A DNA stretch of 64,000 nt from assembly GCA_024500155.1 (NCBI GenBank), contig CM044867.1:24749632-24813631 (forward strand), given 5' to 3'. The notes beneath the pieces were generated by a model. It did not search any database. It saw only the letters and a program-made list of their open reading frames with translations, and had not been told where the DNA came from. The position numbers and the translations under genes were made by a program. Numbering within the stretch: position 1 is the stretch's first letter; every line of letters starts with the position of its first letter. The DNA comes from Chenopodium formosanum. Taxonomy: Eukaryota; Streptophyta; Magnoliopsida; Caryophyllales; Amaranthaceae. Below are positions 59,000-64,000 of the stretch, piece after piece.

Positions 59000-59530
59000 A
59001 CTGACCATTACATTGAACTCCTGGTAGCAAGCACATATATACCAGAGTTGCTTATGGTGATTGTTTTTGAATACAGTGAGGTGCAATTTGATTTACATGT
59101 CAACGCAGAGTTTAATATTTCTGATATATGTTTTGGTGTGAATGTAGGCTGCCTTTACACTGGACATTGTAAGTATGTGAATGCAGTTTAATTGAAATAC
59201 TGATTTTGTACAGCAGTGCATCTTTTTTTCCCTTATTGTGTTTCTGTCCTGATCAATATGTGCTGCAGGGTTTCTAGATAGCCTTTTTGCATTATAGCTT
59301 ATAAAAATATCCTTTCAACTTATAATTAAGCATTTCGTGTCTTGAATTATATTTATACTTGTACATACTAGGTGTTAGTTTTGATACACTAGATTAAGTG
59401 TTCATGATTCTTTTGATTAAGGAACTGATTCCTCCTTTATTTTCTTTTCTTTTTAATTTCTTTTTATCACTCTATCTTTTCAGGACAGTTAGCTAAATGG
59501 TTGAATTTTAATTTTTTATTCCTCTTACAA
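59000..59530 (+). other. 3' flank of Rep-helicase, no gene seen
   Basis: T-rich noncoding DNA; it probably holds the 3' untranslated region of the helicase gene and the junction to captured sequence. Confidence 0.4.
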
Positions 59531-59617
59531 TTGGACTATCAGATTCTTTGGTTACTTTAGACCAAGAGAAGAAGAGCTTGCTCTTCGGCAACTGGATTCT
59601 GATTATTATTTTAATGC
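59531..59617 (+). pseudogene. Captured exon fragment resembling a SAC-domain phosphoinositide phosphatase
   Basis: The translation FFGYFRPREEELALRQLDSD and YYFNAV lines up with the C-terminal part of the plant SAC domain (SAC1-5 type), remembered as FLGxFxPxxxxPALWELDSD. It is followed by a GTAAGT donor at 59620. Only about 27 residues are available and the call is by eye. Such enzymes hydrolyse PI(3,5)P2 on endomembranes; this fragment cannot. Confidence 0.4.
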
Positions 59618-59843
59618 TGTAAGTGTTGGACATAATATCTTGTCAGATTTGGAGTAACATATTGCCTTTTCACCCAAATTACTACTTCCCATGAAAGTAA
59701 TCTCTTGAATTGGCTGAACTTGTGTATGCTTGCTTTTGTTTGGGTTATAAATATTTCCTATTATTTTGGCTTATCTATTGTACTTCATTTTTATTATTGA
59801 AAAATGCCTTTATCCAGTGTAATCTTGTTGTGCTTTTTTGCAG

Positions 59844-59960
59844 CCTGAAAAATTTTCCAACTGATGTCATTCCCTTAGGAGAAAAGATTTCTTTGAAACC
59901 TGTGCCTGCTTATACAGGACACTTTTCAATGGTCAAACTGACCCTTTTCATAAGTTCACT
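59844..59960 (+). pseudogene. Exon-like fragment, gene unknown
   Basis: The segment is bounded by TTTTTTGCAG and GTGAGG. One frame is open through it: LKNFPTDVIPLGEKISLKPV, PAYTGHFS. I cannot assign a family. Its splice borders suggest a captured exon. Confidence 0.3.
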
Positions 59961-60799
59961 GTGAGGACATGCAGTTTAATAAAAGATGTGAGGTTTTGCT
60001 AGAGTGGCACTTGATGCAATGTAAGCTTTCTACATTTTTTTTTTCATTGTGAGAAAACATATTGGTAAAGATGTTAAGCTCTTCCTTTTGGCAGAGAAGA
60101 TAGCTCTTTTGGAATTCAAGCTTCCCCACTCTTTTTGTATTCTCGGATGATAGTGCACATTCAATTGAACAAAAGTTAATAAACATTTTATGTGTTCAAG
60201 TTGTTTTTTTTTTTTTTTGTTTAATCATGGAACATTTGTAGTCCGTCCCCCTTGGTTGAAAATTTTGGCTCCGCCACTGAAAGGAGGGGCACTCGAGAGG
60301 TTGGTTTATTTTATGTCAAAACCGAAGTTTTAGTTATTCTAAGTTTCTAACTAATTATTTGTCTATTGGATTCAAATACATCCTTATTAATACGAGTGCT
60401 CAATCAAGGTAGTGCTTACAAAGTTTTCTATCATATGTGAACTTAATATTTATCAAGGGAAAATCATGATTCGTGAAGATTACCAAGTATTATCTTATCT
60501 TATCTTTTTTTTTTAATTATAATTGGACAAAGTTTTTAGGGAATAGTAGTAGATTGACCATACTTTTTCAGTTTAGCTTCCTCTTTCCACACCAAACTAA
60601 TGTAAATCATATATTGTTGGCTTAGCCGCTTAGGTGTCAAGTTTACAATTCTGATGCATTTCATTTCTGCCATGGCTGTCTTTTCCAGTCCTTTTTTGGT
60701 TAATATCTTACACTTATATGCAGATGTTCTCATGTTTCATTAATGTTTTACTTTTAGAAACAGAATGCGGCCTCTGAAAGAATAGCTGATAAGCACATT

Positions 60800-61037
60800 T
60801 AATCATTTGCACACCATATTTGAAACTCATGTCTTTATTGCTCTATGCCGGGGTTACTGGGACCGAATTGGTCAGGTAGGTGGACCTAAACTTGAGATGT
60901 AAAACATCTAAGCAGTCCAATATGATGTCCCTCTAAATTTTGAACTTTTTATACTTGTGATGCAGGATGTTCTTAGTTTCTTGGAGAATCGAAAAGAAAA
61001 TAAAGCGTGGTACAAGGGCTCAACAATTGCTGTTTCT
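60800..61037 (+). pseudogene. Captured PATROL1-like (DUF810) gene fragment, two exons
   Basis: Exon-like text TIFETHVFIALCRGYWDRIGQ is followed by a GTAGGT donor at 60876. After a TGCAG acceptor at 60965 comes DVLSFLENRKENKAWYKGST, IAVS with a GTGAGT donor at 61038. This joins in frame and matches the C-terminal region of plant DUF810 proteins such as PATROL1 (remembered as ...WDRMGQDVLSFLENRKENRSWYKG). Those proteins act in plasma-membrane delivery of proton pumps. The intron is retained, so capture was at DNA level. Confidence 0.7.
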
Positions 61038-61248
61038 GTGAGTATTTGCTTGAGTTTGTTATATCCGACTCATATTTTCTCATGACATTCAAATGATTAT
61101 CTGTTACTGGTAATATAAATTCTACTTCAATTAATGTTTATGGCACAAACCGTGCCTTTATTGTGGCAGAGGGTCTGATGCTCAATGATGAGAATAGGGT
61201 CTGATGCTCAATGATGAGAATCATTAGATAATAGTTTCCTTAAGATAC

Positions 61249-61421
61249 AATTGTTCTTGAATGATTTTGATATTGTTTCTCGGAAATTTGTCATGAACTT
61301 ACAATCTTTTGAAGCCGAAGTTGGTATTGACATTCAGATTCCACCTACAACTGATCAGAAATCACTCGAAAGGAATATTGCTGAGGATTGGGCTCCTGCT
61401 TCATGCAACATGACATTTGAG
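61249..61421 (+). pseudogene. Exon-like fragment, gene unknown
   Basis: An open stretch LNDFDIVSRKFVMNLQSFEA, EVGIDIQIPPTTDQKS ... APASCNMTFE ends at a perfect GTAAGG donor (61422). I do not recognise the protein. It lies between the DUF810-like and SMXL-like fragments. Confidence 0.35.
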
Positions 61422-61603
61422 GTAAGGGTTGCTTGATTTACAAGATTATTGGCCTACTTCAAATGTTTGGGAGTGGAACCACAAATTGTTGATTTGTTAG
61501 TGCATGTTTGTGCACCAAAACCTTTGATATATGTATGCAGATTTTAGCTTCTGACTCCTTTGCTACTGAATCTGACAGTCATATGTGCATGATATACTTA
61601 CAG

Positions 61604-62174
61604 CTTGATGAGGTTCTTTGTTCCCTTTGGTGGTTTCTTTCCAACGCCTTCTGACTACCGACCTCCATTAACTGCTGTGCAACAATCATTTACCCGTTGT
61701 AATGCCTGCAACGAAAAGGATGAGCACGAGCTTGGTGCTGTCTTGAGAGAAGGATCATCTGTTTCATCTGCTGATCAGCGCTCTGCAGCTTTGCCTTCCT
61801 GGTTGCAGACATCAGAATCAGACTTGAGCAAGGTGTGTAACTCCTTTTCGAGATTTTTTATTTTAATATACAATTATATATCATATATATGCTTTCTTGT
61901 ACAGTTGTATGTAAACATGCACTAAATCTATATCTTGGCTTAGAGAATTTAGACATTTAAGATTATTAACATGTGATTCCTTATGTAAGTCATATATTCA
62001 ATGTTGGTTATGAAAGTGTTGGTAGAAGTTTTATATGAACTACTCATCCATTCAGTGCAGGTCAAGGATGTGAAAACAACATCGAACGATAATATAAGCT
62101 CCTGCAAAAAAAATGAGATGATCATTGTCGGCCTGTTCATCAAAGCTCCATGTTTCTCAATCGCATGCATGCCT
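61604..62174 (+). pseudogene. Captured SMXL7/8 (D53-like) gene fragment
   Basis: After a TACTTACAG acceptor: LMRFFVPFGGFFPTPSDYR, PPLTAVQQSFTRCNACNEKD, ADQRSAALPSWLQTSESDL, SK, then a GTGTGT donor at 61833. After the TGCAG acceptor at 62060 follow VKDVKTTSNDN and, in another frame, LQKK-stop-DDHCRPVHQ. This order (FVPFGGFF, CxxCNEK, LPSWLQ, LQKKW) is that of the middle region of SMAX1-LIKE 6/7/8 proteins, ClpB-like repressors in strigolactone signalling. The Trp codon of LQKKW is a stop here and a frameshift is present. Confidence 0.75.
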
Positions 62175-62207
62175 GATTCTCGAACTTAATTTATACCTTT
62201 TGTGCAG

Positions 62208-62335
62208 AAAGATACAACTCAAAAACCCAGGCTGGGATTCCAGTTTAAAGAAAGATGGACAAAGCGAATCCACTTCAGAGGAGGCTTCGGGAACAAACAT
62301 AAATAATGTCTCAGAAAATGACGCCGTGTCTAATG
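62208..62335 (+). pseudogene. Exon-like fragment, gene unknown
   Basis: Flanked by TTTTGTGCAG and a GTATTT donor, one frame reads KIQLKNPGWDSSLKKDGQSE, STSEEASGTNINNVSEND, Ser/Asn-rich. It might be part of the same captured SMXL-like locus or another gene; no domain is visible. Confidence 0.25.
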
Positions 62336-62678
62336 GTATTTGCGATCAAATTATGCTTTCTCAAGTAGTTTAGTGCAGTGAAAAGAGTGTCTTCCAAAGG
62401 TTCGTAATGTTTTTGTTTGCTTCTAGACCAATTCGAGTTTTGAAATGAGATTGGCCAATAAAAATTATTAGTTGACAGTCAAATCCACATATATATTTTT
62501 GAGATTTGACATGCATACGCTTACTAAATTATTCATGGACTATGAACATTATTGGCAGCATGCCCTTATTAATCTGGATAGCATGATATGGCCTTAGATA
62601 ATAGCAAGTATTGCTTTGATACAGCTTAAAAAAGTATGGCCTTTGTAGCTAACTTTTTTTCCCTTTCTCTTTGCTTAG

Positions 62679-62790
62679 GTATCTTGAGATGTCATCTATG
62701 GACAAAAACAATTGCTGGTGTGTCAGAACTTTGCTTGATCATGTTAATGAACATAAAGATATATACAAACACTATGCCCAGCTTTGTGAG
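62679..62790 (+). pseudogene. Exon-like fragment, gene unknown
   Basis: Preceded by CTTTGCTTAG and followed by GTACAA, one frame reads YLEMSSMDKNNCWCVRTLLD, HVNEHKDIYKHYAQLCE. No family is recognised. Confidence 0.3.
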
Positions 62791-64000
62791 GTACAATATA
62801 GCTATGATTTACAAATTTTCCTGATGCTGAAATACCATCAACCTTTGACTTCTATTTTGTTATGTCAGACTTAGTAATATCTTCTCGATGAGCTCTCATT
62901 AGAGGATATTATTTGGTCCTTATAACTAAGCTTCGCAAAATATCATGATAGTACAATGATGTATAAGAATGACTTAGGCTTTTTTCTCGTGGCCTAGCAT
63001 TAGGTGATTTATTAATCTAGATTAGGTGCGCTTGTTAATCACGCGTTGTGGTTAGCCCTTTGTCGAATGCTCACTGCCTTTCAATGACAAGAGCCAGTGA
63101 AATTAGGCTGTTTAGTATGCTTGTTCTTGCAGATGGAAAGTTAGTAGTGTCTAAATGGAGCATTTTGTCATTAACAGATAAGTTATCCTCCCCTTTACCT
63201 ATGCAGAGGCTGCACCCCAAGCTTTAACCATTTGTATTTACCATACAGGAAGCAATAGAGTCAACAATCAATAGCGTTTATCTTCTGCTGAAAGTGTATT
63301 CTATACAATATATTATGCTTTGCTATGCATGCTTGATATAGAAGGCACTCGCATTTTGTTTTGCTCTGCCGTTTACTTGTTTAGTTGGTATATTTACTAT
63401 ACATCGAGTCTATGTTAAAAATTCTTTTGTTGATCAATACTCGCTAACGATTATTTCGACTAATATGTTCTGTAAACCTTGTAGCATTTCATGTGTTATT
63501 AATAGTGTCTTTTGATATTTTGTTAGGGGGTTATTATCTGGGTTATGTATTGCATAGTTTATAAATGGGCTTTGTTAATGTAGCCCATAGAATATAATTA
63601 CCATTATACTTTTGGTATGACAGATTTCCTAATAGCAAAGAAAAATGTAGAAGCATTTCACCTTGGAGATCACAACTAGCAAGTACAAGTCAAAGTCACT
63701 ATTCATGGTAAGAAAAATACTTTTATAATGAGAGATGTACTTGCTTTTTGCTTTAGCCACATAAAAGAAAGACTTTTTAAGTTAGAATATGCTTAGTAAT
63801 ATAATAGCCATAATAATTAGGATATTTTTACTTATGCTTTAAGGAAAATATATTAAGCTACCCTTAAGTGCTTGCAAGCTGTAATCAAGTAAAAAAAGAA
63901 GGCTAATTACTATTTGCATACGGTTACTGTTCAGCAAAATACCTAGATGAGTTCTCTTTCAGATTTGACTATAAATACTAGAAAGGTTGGAGACTTTTGG
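62791..64000 (+). other. Helitron 3' part, nothing recognised
   Basis: AT-rich DNA without a supported gene, and without an obvious GC hairpin followed by CTRR that would mark the Helitron end. Confidence 0.4.

Larger units (their letters stand above)
50575..64000 (+). mobile_element. Helitron (rolling-circle transposon), 3' end outside window
   Basis: The left border TCTATAACCCTTATAAAATATG follows an A where homology to Tat element C is cut; plant Helitrons start with TC and insert between A and T without target duplication. Inside, on the same strand, are a Rep-Pif1 helicase gene, an extra ORF and exon-like fragments of unrelated genes. Element C sequence does not reappear before 64000, so the CTRR terminus and its hairpin should lie to the right. 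The Rep-helicase makes the class certain; the exact left border is inferred. Confidence 0.88.

Noticed and set aside
63000..64000. Helitron 3' terminus (CTAG-like words, e.g. near 63976)
   Set aside because: No GC-rich hairpin 10-20 bases upstream and Tat element C does not resume after it, so the end is probably outside the window.

Overview
This is nuclear DNA from a flowering plant, probably a eudicot. It is AT-rich intergenic sequence built almost wholly from nested transposable elements. No intact host gene is visible. Long LTRs with 5-bp target duplications, a tRNA-Arg-primed Tat/Ogre-like family, a Cassandra TRIM carrying a 5S rRNA segment, Stowaway/Harbinger/hAT/Mutator miniature elements and a Rep-helicase Helitron are together diagnostic of a plant. 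The exact species cannot be read from the sequence.

Left part (1-13385). A 5'-deleted LINE lies on the minus strand (1-2870). After unassigned repeat DNA with a GCTAGC-rich block come a Mutator-type foldback element (5232-6203) and the 5' LTR and noncoding interior of a Copia-type element (7224 onward). That interior is broken by a Tat-type solo LTR (9743-12565), which itself holds an inverted solo LTR of the Copia family (11791-12544). A small Harbinger-like MITE sits at 12841-13027.

Middle (13386-27720). A chromodomain-bearing Ty3/Gypsy element (plus strand) has decayed gag, protease, RT, RNase H, integrase and chromodomain. Its presumed 5' LTR is split by a second Tat solo LTR (14064-18365), which contains another 2.2-kb solo LTR (15685-17866), and holds a Stowaway MITE. 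Its RNase H is split by a 1.2-kb hAT element. Its 3' LTR is split by two more Mutator-type foldback elements.

Right part (27721-64000). Three related non-autonomous Tat/Ogre-like retrotransposons (here A, B, C), all minus strand, are nested. B (3' LTR 27721-29828) is interrupted by A, a complete 10.7-kb element with two LTRs, PBS, PPT, gag remnant and a CCAAG target duplication (30905-41561). A's gag is interrupted by a 792-bp Cassandra TRIM with two identical 292-bp LTRs. B's right part carries half of gag joined to a FAR1-related (MULE-derived) fragment. C (3' LTR 45346-47563) begins directly inside that fragment. C is in turn interrupted by a Helitron starting near 50575 and running off the window.

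The Helitron holds an uninterrupted 329-aa ORF with two possible dsRNA-binding-like regions, a Rep-Pif1 helicase gene damaged by few lesions, and a string of intron-containing fragments resembling SAC phosphatase, DUF810/PATROL1 and SMXL7/8 (D53-like) genes. Relative insertion order read from the nesting: chromovirus, then B, then A and C independently, then Cassandra in A and the Helitron in C.
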